DNA from: Parafannyhessea umbonata
GTDB taxonomy: Bacteria; Actinomycetota; Coriobacteriia; Coriobacteriales; Atopobiaceae
Reading direction: 5' to 3'
Assembly (NCBI RefSeq): GCF_900105025.1
Contig: NZ_LT629759.1
Location: 1,178,001-1,242,000, forward strand
Length of the DNA stretch: 64,000 nucleotides
The translations under genes and the position numbers were made by a program. Of this stretch, positions 55,757-64,000 are shown piece after piece. Under the pieces are notes generated by a model that had not been told where the DNA came from, searched no databases, and saw nothing but the letters and a program-made list of their open reading frames with translations. Positions within the stretch are counted from its first letter, which is position 1. Each line of letters begins with the position of its first letter.

Positions 55757-56815
55757 ATGCAGCACACAGATGCCACGCCCCTCTCGCCCAAGGCGCTCTT
55801 CAACCCCGATGGCGACACGGACGTGCGCCAGCGGCGCCTCATAGGCGGCAACACCACCAACCTGAACGACTTCAACAACGTGAAGTACGCCTGGACCACG
55901 GACTGGTACCGCCAGGCCATGAACAACTTCTGGATCCCGGAGGAGATCAACCTCTCGCAGGACGCGAAGGACTACCCCAACCTCACGCCCGCGGAGCGCA
56001 CCGCGTACGACAAGATCCTCTCGTTTCTGGTGTTTCTGGACTCGCTGCAGACGGCGAACCTGCCGAACGTGGGCGAGTTCATCACCGCGAACGAGGTGAA
56101 CCTGTGCCTGCACATCCAGACGTTCCAGGAGTGCGTGCACTCGCAGAGCTACTCGTACATGCTGGACACCATCTGCAGCCCCGAGCAGCGAAACGACATC
56201 CTGTACCAGTGGCGCACCGACGAGCGCCTTCTGGCGAGAAACACGTTCATCGGGAACCTCTACAACGAGTTCCAGCGGCGGCGCGACGCACCCGCGCTGC
56301 TTCGCGTGATGATGGCGAACTTCATCCTGGAGGGCGTGTACTTCTACTCTGGCTTCATGTTCTTCTATAATCTCGCGCGCAACGGCAAGATGCCCGGCAG
56401 CGCGCAGGAAATCCGCTACATCAACCGCGACGAGAACACCCACCTGTGGCTGTTCCGCAACATGATCTTGGAGCTGCAGAAGGAGGAGCCGGGGCTGTTT
56501 GCGCCCGAGGCCATCGAGGACCTGCGGCAGATGCTCATGGAGGGCGTGCGCCAGGAGGTGGCCTGGGGCACGTACGTGATTGGCGACGACATCTGCGGCC
56601 TCACGAGCAAGCAGGTAAGCGACTACATCCACTACCTGGGAAACCTGCGCTGGAGCTCCCTGGGCTTCGGCACGCTGTGGCCGGAGCACACGCAGGAGCC
56701 GCCGGACATGGCGTGGGTTTCGCAGTACAGCGACGCGAACATGGTGAAGACGGACTTCTTCGAGGCGCGCTCGACCGCGTACGCAAAGTCGACCGCGCTG
56801 GTGGACGACCTGTAG
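55757..56815 (+). CDS. nrdB: Class Ia ribonucleoside-diphosphate reductase, beta subunit
   Basis: This 352-residue diiron protein supplies the tyrosyl radical to NrdA. Ligands are visible as FLDSLQ (Asp), QECVHSQSYSY (Glu, His, and the radical Tyr four residues after the His), and the second Glu pair in FILEGVYFYSG and INRDENTHL. GGGA precedes the ATG. It follows nrdA by 79 bases and is co-transcribed. No separate nrdI is adjacent, consistent with Ia rather than Ib. Confidence 0.95.
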   Translation: MQHTDATPLSPKALFNPDGDTDVRQRRLIGGNTTNLNDFNNVKYAWTTDWYRQAMNNFWIPEEINLSQDAKDYPNLTPAERTAYDKILSFLVFLDSLQTANLPNVGEFITANEVNLCLHIQTFQECVHSQSYSYMLDTICSPEQRNDILYQWRTDERLLARNTFIGNLYNEFQRRRDAPALLRVMMANFILEGVYFYSGFMFFYNLARNGKMPGSAQEIRYINRDENTHLWLFRNMILELQKEEPGLFAPEAIEDLRQMLMEGVRQEVAWGTYVIGDDICGLTSKQVSDYIHYLGNLRWSSLGFGTLWPEHTQEPPDMAWVSQYSDANMVKTDFFEARSTAYAKSTALVDDL

Positions 56816-56916
56816 GCGACGGGCGCCGCAGCGCAAGCGCCCACCTTGCGCCTAGGCGAGAAAAGCCACCTCACAGCGCGGCGGGCAGCGCGAGGACGGG
56901 GGCGCGTCCTTCTCGC

Positions 56917-58161
56917 CTACCTGCGCGCCCTGCCCTCAAGCACCAGCATCAGCACGCCGAGAAGGGCGATGGCCACGCCGCTGATGCCAAACCAGACGTT
57001 CACGCCAAGGGCCTCCGCCACGGGAGACGCCACCGCAAGGCCAATGGGCGTCGACACCATCGAGACGATCTGGAACGCCGAGAAGGCCCGGCCAAGCTTC
57101 TGGGGAGCGATGCTCTTCTGCATGTACGCCACAATAGGCACGTCGTAGCAGGTGGCCGTTGCCCCCATCGCGCCGCAGAGCACCACGAACGCCACCCAAC
57201 CGCCAAGGCCTCTGGGCAGCAGGCCGCAGGCGAGGCACGTGGCACCCAGCGCCACCGTCGCCCAAAACGACGCCCGCACCTCGTTTTTGAAGTTCGCCTT
57301 CGCAACCGCGAGGCCGGCCACCAGCATGCCAAGGGCCCAGCTCATCTCGACGAGGCTCCCCTCGAAGGCGCCGAGCCCAAAGAAGTCGCTGGTCATGAGC
57401 GGATAGAAGGACGAGAGCGGCATGAAGAACACCATGAACACGAAGAGCGAGACGATGACCTGCGTAAGCGCGCGGTCTTCCCAGAAGACCGCAAGGCCGT
57501 CGCGCAGCTCGCGGATGGGGTGGAGCTTGGGGCGCTCCCCCTGCGCGCGGTGGTCGGGAACGGGCACGACGCCAAGCGTGGCGGCCGCGACAAGCGCGCC
57601 AGCGAGGTCCGTCACCAGGATGACCGGCAGCGGGAGCGCCGCAAACAGCAGGCCGCCAACAACCGGCCCCAGGATGTACGAGGCGCTGCTTACGGCCTGC
57701 GACATGCCGCCCGCCTCCGTGAGCGACTCTGCCGGAACGATCTGCGGGACCATGGCCTGCATCGCGGGCGCCTGGAACGAGGTCGCGGCCGCGCGGGCGG
57801 CGAGAAGTGCGATGACCGCGGCGACCGAGACGCCCCACGAGCCCATGGCCAGGGCGAACCCCACGGCCATGATGCCGGCGGCGACGTCCGAGGCAATGCA
57901 GACGAGCTTTCTGTTGTGGCGGTCGGCCACGATGCCCGCCGCGGGCGAGAGGACCGCGCCCGGCAGGAACGCCGCGAGGCCCGCCACGCCCATCGCCGCG
58001 GGGGACGCGGTTGCCTGCGCGAGGTACCAGATCAGCGCGAACTGCACGGCGGAGCTTCCCACCTGCGACACGGCCTGGCCCGCGAGGATGGTGTAGTACG
58101 GACGCCGCCACGCGCCGCCCTGCGGCACCTTGGCCTCCCGCTCGATACCCTGCTCGCTCAC
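56917..58161 (-). CDS. MFS transporter (MFS_3/MefA-like)
   Basis: This 414-residue protein has twelve spans, with FALIWYLAQATASPAAMGVA and PGAVLSPAAGIVADRHNRK near the start and LGRAFSAFQIVSMVSTPIG in the second half, typical of the macrolide-efflux-like MFS_3 branch. The GTG at 58161, with a GGCGGG-rich site, is preferred; upstream TTG is less likely. Its stop overlaps one arm of an inverted pair (56853-56862/56910-56919) of a one-mismatch 10-mer, shared with the 3' end of nrdB. Confidence 0.85.
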   Translation of the reverse strand: MSEQGIEREAKVPQGGAWRRPYYTILAGQAVSQVGSSAVQFALIWYLAQATASPAAMGVAGLAAFLPGAVLSPAAGIVADRHNRKLVCIASDVAAGIMAVGFALAMGSWGVSVAAVIALLAARAAATSFQAPAMQAMVPQIVPAESLTEAGGMSQAVSSASYILGPVVGGLLFAALPLPVILVTDLAGALVAAATLGVVPVPDHRAQGERPKLHPIRELRDGLAVFWEDRALTQVIVSLFVFMVFFMPLSSFYPLMTSDFFGLGAFEGSLVEMSWALGMLVAGLAVAKANFKNEVRASFWATVALGATCLACGLLPRGLGGWVAFVVLCGAMGATATCYDVPIVAYMQKSIAPQKLGRAFSAFQIVSMVSTPIGLAVASPVAEALGVNVWFGISGVAIALLGVLMLVLEGRARR

Positions 58162-58359
58162 GCCGCCACCCGCCTCTCTTCGCAAAACGATAAAGGGCCG
58201 TGACTATAGCATGCGCCGCCGGGGGCGTCCAGGGTGGGTAGGGCGCCGTCAGGCGGACGGGCCGCAGCCGCCAGGCAGGCGCCCGCCAGCCGAAACGATG
58301 CCCTTCGCACGGCGCGTCCGACCTAGAATCAGGATACCCGCGTCCCTTCAGGAGGAGTC

Positions 58360-60345
58360 ATGCAAGACAACTACGAAGCCCTCAACAGCCCGTTTTCCAT
58401 CGGCAAGGTCCAGATCAAAAACCGCTTCGTGATGGCGCCCACCACCACGGGCGCCTACCTCGCGCCGGACGGATCCTTCAGCAAGGAGGGAATCGAGTAC
58501 TTCGTGCGCCGCGCCCAGGGCGGCATGGGCCTCGTGCAGACCGGCGCCCTCATGACGGACTACAAGATCGACGAGCCCGGCGCCCTCGGCCCCTCGTTCA
58601 TGGCGACGCCCGCGTCCCGCCATGCGTTCGCGGTAAGCTCCGCCGCCCTTCTCGCCCGCCTCGAGGCGTATGGCGCCAAGATGTTCATCCAGATCTCCGC
58701 TGGCCTCGGGCGCAACAGCGTCGGCTCCTATGGCCCCAGCGCCAACCCGTACTTTGGCACCACGGACAAGATGAACCCGGTCCTCACGACGGAGGACGTG
58801 CGCGAGAAGATCAAGATGATGGTGGACGCGGCCCGCGTGGTACAGCAGGCGGGCTACCCCGGCGTCGAGCTTCACGCCATACACTGGGGCTACCTGCTCG
58901 ACCAGATGGCGTCCTCGCTCACAAACCGCCGCACGGACGAGTATGGCGGCGACCTGCGCGGCCGCATGCGCATGTGCACGCAGATCGTCCAGGGCATCAA
59001 GGAGTCGTGTGGCGACGACTTCGCCGTAAGCGTGCGGCTGGGGCTGAAGGCATACGTCAGGGGGTTCAACCAGGGCTCGATCGACGGCGAGGGCGAGGCC
59101 TACCGTACGCTGGAGGAGGGCGTCCAAATCTGCCGCATCCTCGAGGAGGCCGGCGTGGACGCGCTCGACGTGGACACCGGCACGTACGACAGCTTCTACT
59201 ACGCCTGCCCGCCCACCTACGTCCGCCGCGGCTACATGGAGGAGCTCGCGCGAGCCGCGAAGGAGGCCGTGGGCATCCCCGTCATCTGCGGCAGTCGCAT
59301 GGGAGACGTGGACGCGGACGAGCGCTGCATCGAGGAGGGCGCCTTCGACGCCATCGCCATCGGCAGGCCGATGCTCGCCGACCCCGACCTGCCCAAGAAG
59401 ATCGCCATCGGGCGACCGGACAAGATCCGTCCCTGCATCGCGTGCAACCAGGGATGCCTGCTCCGCCTGTTCCAGGGCCTGCCCAGCGGCTGCGCCGTGA
59501 ACCCCCTCGTCGGACGCGACAAGGACTACGCGCCCACGCCGGCGCTCGCGCGCAAGAGCGTCGTGGTGGTGGGCGGCGGCGTCGCCGGCATGGAGGCGGC
59601 GCGCACCTGTGCCATGCGCGGGCATCGCGTCACGCTGTTCGAGAAGAGCGACGACCTCGGCGGGCACCTCATCAGCGGCGGCGCGCACGACTTCAAGGGC
59701 GAGGTGCGCGAGCTCAACCTCTGGTACCAGGGCGAGCTGGAGGACTGGGGAGTCGACGTCCGCATGGGCGTCGAGGCCACGCCTGAGCTGGTCGACGGCC
59801 TTGCGCCGGACGCCGTCATCCTGGCGAACGGCTCCTCCGCGGTGATGCCGCCCATCCCCGGCATCGACCACCCCAAGACCCTCGGCTGCATCGACGCCCT
59901 CCTGCACGAGGAGCGCGTCGGCCAGCGCGTCGTCGTGGTCGGCGGCGGCCTCGTGGGCTGCGAGATCTCGCTCGACCTCGTGAACAAGGGTCACGACGTC
60001 ACCATCGTGGAGGCGCTGCCGTCCATCCTGAGCTCCGGCCCGGCGGTGCCGCTGCCGAACGCCATGTACCTACGCGACGCGTTCGCCCACCACGGCACGC
60101 CCATACTCACGAGCACGCGCATCTCCTCCGTGACGGACGCGGGCGCCGTGGTCCAGGGACCGGACGGCGTCAGGACGCTTCCCGCCGACACCGTCGTGAT
60201 TGCGGTGGGCTTCAGGCCCAACCCGTCCCTCGCGCCGAGCCTGCGCGGCCACGGCTACGAGGTGTTCGAAATCGGCGACGAGCGCCAGGTCGGCAACATC
60301 CTCACGGCCATATGGGACGCGTACGAGGTCGCTCACACGATCTAG
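58360..60345 (+). CDS. OYE-family NADH:flavin oxidoreductase with Fe-S and FAD domains
   Basis: This 661-residue enzyme has an N-terminal old-yellow-enzyme barrel (FVMAPTTTGAYLAPDGSFSK, then ELHAIHWGYLLDQMASSLTN with the RxxEYGG-like RTDEYGGDLRGR). Four Cys in IRPCIACNQGCLLR and SGCAVNP bind a 4Fe-4S cluster. The FAD/NAD domain has VVVGGGVAGMEAARTCAMRG and VVVVGGGLVGCEISLDLVNK. The layout equals 2,4-dienoyl-CoA reductase, BaiCD/BaiH and related gut enzymes; the length equals BaiH. No bai neighbours are present, so the substrate is open. AGGAGG precedes the ATG. Confidence 0.92.
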   Translation: MQDNYEALNSPFSIGKVQIKNRFVMAPTTTGAYLAPDGSFSKEGIEYFVRRAQGGMGLVQTGALMTDYKIDEPGALGPSFMATPASRHAFAVSSAALLARLEAYGAKMFIQISAGLGRNSVGSYGPSANPYFGTTDKMNPVLTTEDVREKIKMMVDAARVVQQAGYPGVELHAIHWGYLLDQMASSLTNRRTDEYGGDLRGRMRMCTQIVQGIKESCGDDFAVSVRLGLKAYVRGFNQGSIDGEGEAYRTLEEGVQICRILEEAGVDALDVDTGTYDSFYYACPPTYVRRGYMEELARAAKEAVGIPVICGSRMGDVDADERCIEEGAFDAIAIGRPMLADPDLPKKIAIGRPDKIRPCIACNQGCLLRLFQGLPSGCAVNPLVGRDKDYAPTPALARKSVVVVGGGVAGMEAARTCAMRGHRVTLFEKSDDLGGHLISGGAHDFKGEVRELNLWYQGELEDWGVDVRMGVEATPELVDGLAPDAVILANGSSAVMPPIPGIDHPKTLGCIDALLHEERVGQRVVVVGGGLVGCEISLDLVNKGHDVTIVEALPSILSSGPAVPLPNAMYLRDAFAHHGTPILTSTRISSVTDAGAVVQGPDGVRTLPADTVVIAVGFRPNPSLAPSLRGHGYEVFEIGDERQVGNILTAIWDAYEVAHTI

Positions 60346-60458
60346 CCAGGGCGCGCCGTTGCCCGGCTCATGCGCGCCACACGTAGATTTGATGCTTTTT
60401 CACAATATGCATTGATATATTTTCTATATGTATGAAAGCAATGGAATTGGAGGTATTC

Positions 60459-62831
60459 ATGTCAGGAAAATCGGCCAGAAGACTGCGCAAGGAGCGCGAG
60501 GGATGCTTGGCGAACCACAATGACCTCCAGACAAAGGCCGTTGGTGCGGCAGCCGCGGCCGCCCTTGCCATCGCCATCGCACCTGGAGTGGCACAGGCGA
60601 CCGAGGTGCCGACGGGCGAATCTCCGGAACAGGCGGCAACCGAGACAGTCGTGCCAGTCGCGGCAGAGAACTCCTCCGAGGCCCCGGCGGCACAACCCAC
60701 GGCTTCCGAAGAACCTACGGCAACGATAGCGACAACCCCCGCGCCCGACTCCACGGCTGCACCCGCCTCCATGCCCGAGACGCCAGTATCGCCTAACGTG
60801 AGTGCGCCTACCCCCGCGGATGGCGACACGGCTGCAGCAGACCCCGCACAGACATCGACATCAGATTCGATTGAGCAAGCCAGTGAGGCAGGTGCCGAAC
60901 AAGCATCGTCAAGTCAGACGACCTCAACGGCCGTGTCACAGGTCCCTCTTGCCAGCAGCGCCCCCGCAAAGGCGCCTGCCGAAGAAGCTGTTGCGGAAGT
61001 AAATGGCACCACCTACTCGGATATCGACAAGGCAATCGAAGACGCGAAGGAGGGCGCGACCGTCACCCTCCTCAAAGACGTAAGCCCCGCCAAGACGTTC
61101 ACGAAGAGCCTTACCTTCAAGGGCAACCACACCCTCTCGTATGACGTCTACGGCTGGTACTATACGGGCGACATGGTGATTGACGGTGCGACCCTTGTAG
61201 TGAACTCGGATGCCAACCGGGTGAAGGCGGACGAGGATCAGAAGTGGCTCGTTATGTGCCTTAAGGGGTCGCTCAACGCAATCAATGGCGGCAACATCAG
61301 CTTCTTCTTCGACGGCTCCACCGGCGCAAAGTGCGCCATCTACGCAAACGGCGGTGCCACCATCGTAGTGGACAATGGCTCGTTCTTCTCGATTAACAGC
61401 CAGAACACAAAGGGCGTGGTCGGACAGGGCATCCAGCTTGATGAGACTGCCGGAACAGGCATCTTCGTAAAGAACGGATCGAGCTTCCTCATCGATGGCA
61501 CTAACCGCGGCTACGTAAACTCTCCCATTGTTTACGTGGAGAACTCCACGTTCACGGTGCAGAACTGCACCAGCAACGCCTCGAACGGCGGTACGTTCAC
61601 CGCAATCAATTCCGACATCATGTTCGTCAACAACGCCGGTCATGGCCTCTCTACCGCCGACGCCACGTTCGACAACTCCACGCTCACCTCGAGTGGCAAC
61701 GGATACACGGGCCTGCACGTCCGCAAAAACCTCGTCGTGAAAAACGGATCCAAGATCGACGTGTCCAACGGGAACGGTTGGAATTCCTGGGATGCGGACC
61801 TTTTCTCCGGCATCCGCCTGATTCACAACGCCGACATCGACGAATCCTCGGAGGTGCGCGTGGCGCACAACGTCTCCGTCGGAATTCGCGCAAGCGACCC
61901 GAAAGCACATGTCAACTTCGCACCGGGAGCCAAGCTCAGCGTCATCGACAACGGACGCCTGACCGATGGATCGCACGGTGAGGAGGCAGGCAGGCAGTTC
62001 ACCTCCAATGGCGGCGGCATCTGGAACGCCGCTGACATGACGCTGCCCGAAGGAGCTGCAATTTACAACAACGACGCCCCAATCTCAGGCGACGACATCT
62101 ATTCCACCGGAAGCATTGCCTTCCCCAAGGCAGTCAAGGCACGTCTCGACGGCGAGCAGAACAACGTGTGTACCGACAAGATTGACGGCTGGTACGATGA
62201 CTCCGCCAACAATCGTTGGGTGGGAGACATCCCAGCGAAGGGAACGACCGACGACATCCACGCCAAGTCGGTCAAACCCGGAGCGTACGACGTTACAGAG
62301 GATACTCCCCTCGCCATCAAGGCTGCTCACACCTACGAAGACAGCCTCATATACGATAAGAACGCAGACGATGCCACAGGAGCCACGGACCCCAGCAATG
62401 GCTCGTTGGATGAAGAGGGCCACTGGGTTAAAAGGGTAAGCGTTAGGAAGAACGGCTTCATCCGTGCTGGATACAGGTTCATCGGCTGGAACACGGCTGC
62501 CGACGGTACTGGTGACTGGTATGGAGTTGTGGCAGCAGATTCCCTGGCAGCTAAGAACTCTCTGGATGTATACGAGCTCTTGGACGGCAAGGGAAACGAC
62601 ATCCTGTACGCAATCTGGGAAAAACTACCAGAGCCACCTACCCCAACCCCGAAGCCACAAGCGACACCGAAGCCCGCAGCCGTCAAAGCTTCCGTAGCCA
62701 CATCGAAGTCAGCTCTTCCAAAGACAGGTGATACCTCTGGAAGTGCGCAGGCCGCTGGCATCCTCGCGCTGATTGGAACGGCTCTTGCGGGGCTTTCCAG
62801 GACAATAAGGCGCAGCAATCGCGCGGAGTAG
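60459..62831 (+). CDS. LPXTG cell-wall-anchored surface protein with beta-helix and InlB-type repeat
   Basis: This 790-residue protein has a signal peptide (residues 1-47, ending PGVAQA), an Ala/Thr/Pro/Ser-rich stalk (48-165), a repetitive parallel-beta-helix-like region (about 165-560), an InlB B-repeat-like block (GYRFIGWNTAADGTGDWYGV), a Pro-rich segment and a sorting signal LPKTGD with hydrophobic span and basic tail. Sortase would attach it to peptidoglycan. Adhesion is likely but inferred. Base composition is visibly lower in GC than neighbours and codon use is looser, suggesting transfer. GGAGG lies 5 bases before the ATG at 60459. Confidence 0.9.
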   Translation: MSGKSARRLRKEREGCLANHNDLQTKAVGAAAAAALAIAIAPGVAQATEVPTGESPEQAATETVVPVAAENSSEAPAAQPTASEEPTATIATTPAPDSTAAPASMPETPVSPNVSAPTPADGDTAAADPAQTSTSDSIEQASEAGAEQASSSQTTSTAVSQVPLASSAPAKAPAEEAVAEVNGTTYSDIDKAIEDAKEGATVTLLKDVSPAKTFTKSLTFKGNHTLSYDVYGWYYTGDMVIDGATLVVNSDANRVKADEDQKWLVMCLKGSLNAINGGNISFFFDGSTGAKCAIYANGGATIVVDNGSFFSINSQNTKGVVGQGIQLDETAGTGIFVKNGSSFLIDGTNRGYVNSPIVYVENSTFTVQNCTSNASNGGTFTAINSDIMFVNNAGHGLSTADATFDNSTLTSSGNGYTGLHVRKNLVVKNGSKIDVSNGNGWNSWDADLFSGIRLIHNADIDESSEVRVAHNVSVGIRASDPKAHVNFAPGAKLSVIDNGRLTDGSHGEEAGRQFTSNGGGIWNAADMTLPEGAAIYNNDAPISGDDIYSTGSIAFPKAVKARLDGEQNNVCTDKIDGWYDDSANNRWVGDIPAKGTTDDIHAKSVKPGAYDVTEDTPLAIKAAHTYEDSLIYDKNADDATGATDPSNGSLDEEGHWVKRVSVRKNGFIRAGYRFIGWNTAADGTGDWYGVVAADSLAAKNSLDVYELLDGKGNDILYAIWEKLPEPPTPTPKPQATPKPAAVKASVATSKSALPKTGDTSGSAQAAGILALIGTALAGLSRTIRRSNRAE

Positions 62832-62873
62832 CTCGAGGTTTACGGAATAAGCCATCACGGTAGCAGCAGTAGT

Positions 62874-62905
62874 GGGGGCGTCCAGTTGAGAAACCGGACG
62901 TCCCC
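62874..62905 (+). terminator. Possible terminator of the surface-protein gene
   Basis: GGGGGCGTCC (62874-62883) pairs with GGACGTCCCC (62896-62905), one G-U, loop 12 nt. The tail (ATACAAATGTTC) lacks a T-run. The remaining bases to 63098 show no gene. Confidence 0.45.
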
Positions 62906-63098
62906 ATACAAATGTTCATAAACAATCTTATTAAGCTACGGCAGCGTCAGTCATCTATCGGAGCTAAAGCCAACATGATGACAAAAAAGAGAGACGCGAC
63001 ATTTCGAGAGGACTATCTAGGACAAATCGAAAGGGATGCAAGTTATCCGGCCTGTCTCCAGCAGAAAGTTGCGAGCATCCTTTCCGCGCCCGTTCTGT

Positions 63099-63441
63099 CT
63101 ACGAGAGCCCATACTCCTCGAGCAGGCTCCTCAGCTTTTCTGGATTGTCCTCGGCCTCGAAGAGCTCATTCCCGCGACCATCGGACGCAAGACGATACGC
63201 CAGCTCTATGCCCCTAGCATAGCCTTTATCGTATTCTTTTGCATAGCCTTCAACGTAGCCTTCGGCATAACCTTCAGCATAGCCTTCCTCATACCCCTTG
63301 TTGTAGGCGTCAGCAAGTTCGTTGCGGTACTTCTCGGACCAGAGCATCCTCAATACCTTCCTCATCTACGCCTCTTGCACAAACCGCATACAGCGCTGCA
63401 TATGCTTCGGGCAATGTCATGACCAAGCAATCCACGCAACA
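63099..63441 (-). pseudogene. Decayed Rpn-family nuclease C-terminal fragment
   Basis: A minus-strand frame ending at 63099 reads LRMLWSEKYRNELADAY followed by a run of EGY repeats and ends LRSLLEEYGLS, clearly a copy of the C-terminus of the next gene. The matching upstream part (AVCARGVDEEG) is in another frame, joined by a frameshift near 63355, and an in-frame stop sits directly before the only ATG. Only about 110 codons remain. It looks like a partial duplication of the neighbouring gene that has decayed. Confidence 0.7.
63217..63300 (-). repeat. 12-nt tandem repeat encoding EGY units
   Basis: Seven or so degenerate 12-base units encode (K/E)-(G/E)-Y-x in the decayed fragment. The intact neighbour lacks this run, so the units expanded after duplication. 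Confidence 0.7.
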
Positions 63442-64000
63442 CTAGAGTCCATACTCCTCGAGAAGTCGCTTCATCCTCTCCGGGTCCCGCATTGCCTCTT
63501 CGAGCTCCTGCTCGCGACCATCCACCATAAGTCGATGCATCAACTCAACTGCCCTTGAGAAGCCCTTGGCTTTACCTTCGTCGAAGGCGTCTGCGAACTC
63601 GTTTCGGTATTTCTCGGACCAGAGCATCCTGAATCGCCTCCACCCGGGATCGTCGCGAAAGCCGCACACGGCGTCGTCCACGCTTCGGACGAAATCGCTA
63701 CCAATCACATTATCATCCCGCAGGTAGCTCATGAACGCGTCGAATCCGTCACCGAAGTCACCTCTGGTGCCCTCCGCGTTCACGAACACTATGCTCGTCC
63801 CATCCCCCAGCGGCTCGCCGTCCTGCTCGCACAACCGCAGGTAGTCGTAGCGCTTCCACCCCCGTCCAAACGGGTCGTGAGCGCAGATGAACAACACAAT
63901 GACGTTTTCCGCGTCGCCAAAGCGTTGGCCTCGGTCCAAGACGCTCGCGTCCACCAGCGAGAGGTACCTGCGCGCCCTTCGCGCAATGTCCGGGTCTGCG
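63442..64000 (-). CDS. Rpn-family (PD-(D/E)XK nuclease/transposase-like) protein, C-terminal part
   Basis: The gene continues past the right edge; 185 codons are visible. The first residues, ADPDIARRARRYLSLVDASV, continue without a break into VIVLFICAHDPFGRGWKRYDY, the conserved core end of Rpn/YhgA-like recombination-promoting nucleases ('DPFGKG' block). A variable linker leads to the C-terminal helix (RMLWSEKYRNEFADAFDEGK). The catalytic PD-(D/E)XK residues would be upstream, outside the window. In E. coli Rpn proteins promote RecA-independent recombination. An internal GTG at 63954 is not the true start. Confidence 0.8.
   Translation of the reverse strand, partial: ADPDIARRARRYLSLVDASVLDRGQRFGDAENVIVLFICAHDPFGRGWKRYDYLRLCEQDGEPLGDGTSIVFVNAEGTRGDFGDGFDAFMSYLRDDNVIGSDFVRSVDDAVCGFRDDPGWRRFRMLWSEKYRNEFADAFDEGKAKGFSRAVELMHRLMVDGREQELEEAMRDPERMKRLLEEYGL

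Noticed and set aside
62912-63217. Plus-strand frame after the surface protein
   Set aside because: No ribosome site and no resemblance to a protein family; it lies opposite the decayed Rpn fragment.

Overview
The window is high-GC DNA with actinobacterial gene content. The gene set and the Lys/Ala-rich low-complexity protein tails fit a gut or oral Coriobacteriia genome (Olsenella/Atopobiaceae-like). That placement is inferred from gene families only, because no rRNA gene is present. Genes are closely packed, on both strands, mostly with visible Shine-Dalgarno sites. No tRNA, rRNA, CRISPR array, insertion sequence or replication origin was found.

Layout. 1-2.2 kb: start of a GH13 alpha-glucosidase; a roughly 500-nt stretch rich in stable hairpins that ends in a strong terminator, read as a large non-coding RNA; a small zinc-ribbon protein; and a protein with a very Lys-rich tail. 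2.4-8.5 kb: oligopeptide ABC transporter oppB-oppC-oppDF, with oppA as a separate unit downstream. 8.9-16.8 kb: htpG, a DEDDh exonuclease with BRCT, a DMT exporter, yaaA, an AI-2E family permease, a Sel1 protein and a class II amidotransferase. 17-22.8 kb: an ABC importer whose permease and ATPase are one polypeptide, its lipoprotein, a DUF1858 protein, a DUF1295 protein and a DUF1858/DUF438/PAS protein. 23-33.5 kb: glutamine and nitrogen block with type III glutamine synthetase, gltB-gltD and purF. 33.7-36.3 kb: a GmrSD-type (DUF262/DUF1524) protein with a RAMA-like C-terminus, next to a striking intergenic array of palindromes. 36.3-52.8 kb: exporters, LysR/XRE/HxlR regulators, DUF389, uracil-DNA glycosylase, a HAD phosphatase, glycogen synthase with a ~270-residue histone-H1-like tail, a pentapeptide protein, an ECF sigma/anti-sigma pair, YeiH, thioredoxin and a 3-hydroxyacyl-CoA dehydrogenase. 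53-56.8 kb: class Ia ribonucleotide reductase nrdAB. 57-60.3 kb: an MFS transporter and an OYE-family flavoenzyme. 60.4-64 kb: a lower-GC LPXTG surface protein, then an intact and a decayed Rpn-family nuclease.

The most unusual signal runs through the whole window. The 10-mer GGGCGAGAAG or its complement occurs 26 times by my count, against fewer than one expected. It lies on both strands, in coding and non-coding DNA, and at least twice as an inverted pair forming a hairpin, once as part of a terminator. This is the pattern of DNA-uptake sequences in Neisseria and Pasteurellaceae; I know of no such sequence described for this group. Other items worth following are the palindrome array at 35.9-36.2 kb, the structured RNA at 0.2-0.7 kb, the tailed glycogen synthase, and the ABC fusion with an altered Walker A motif.
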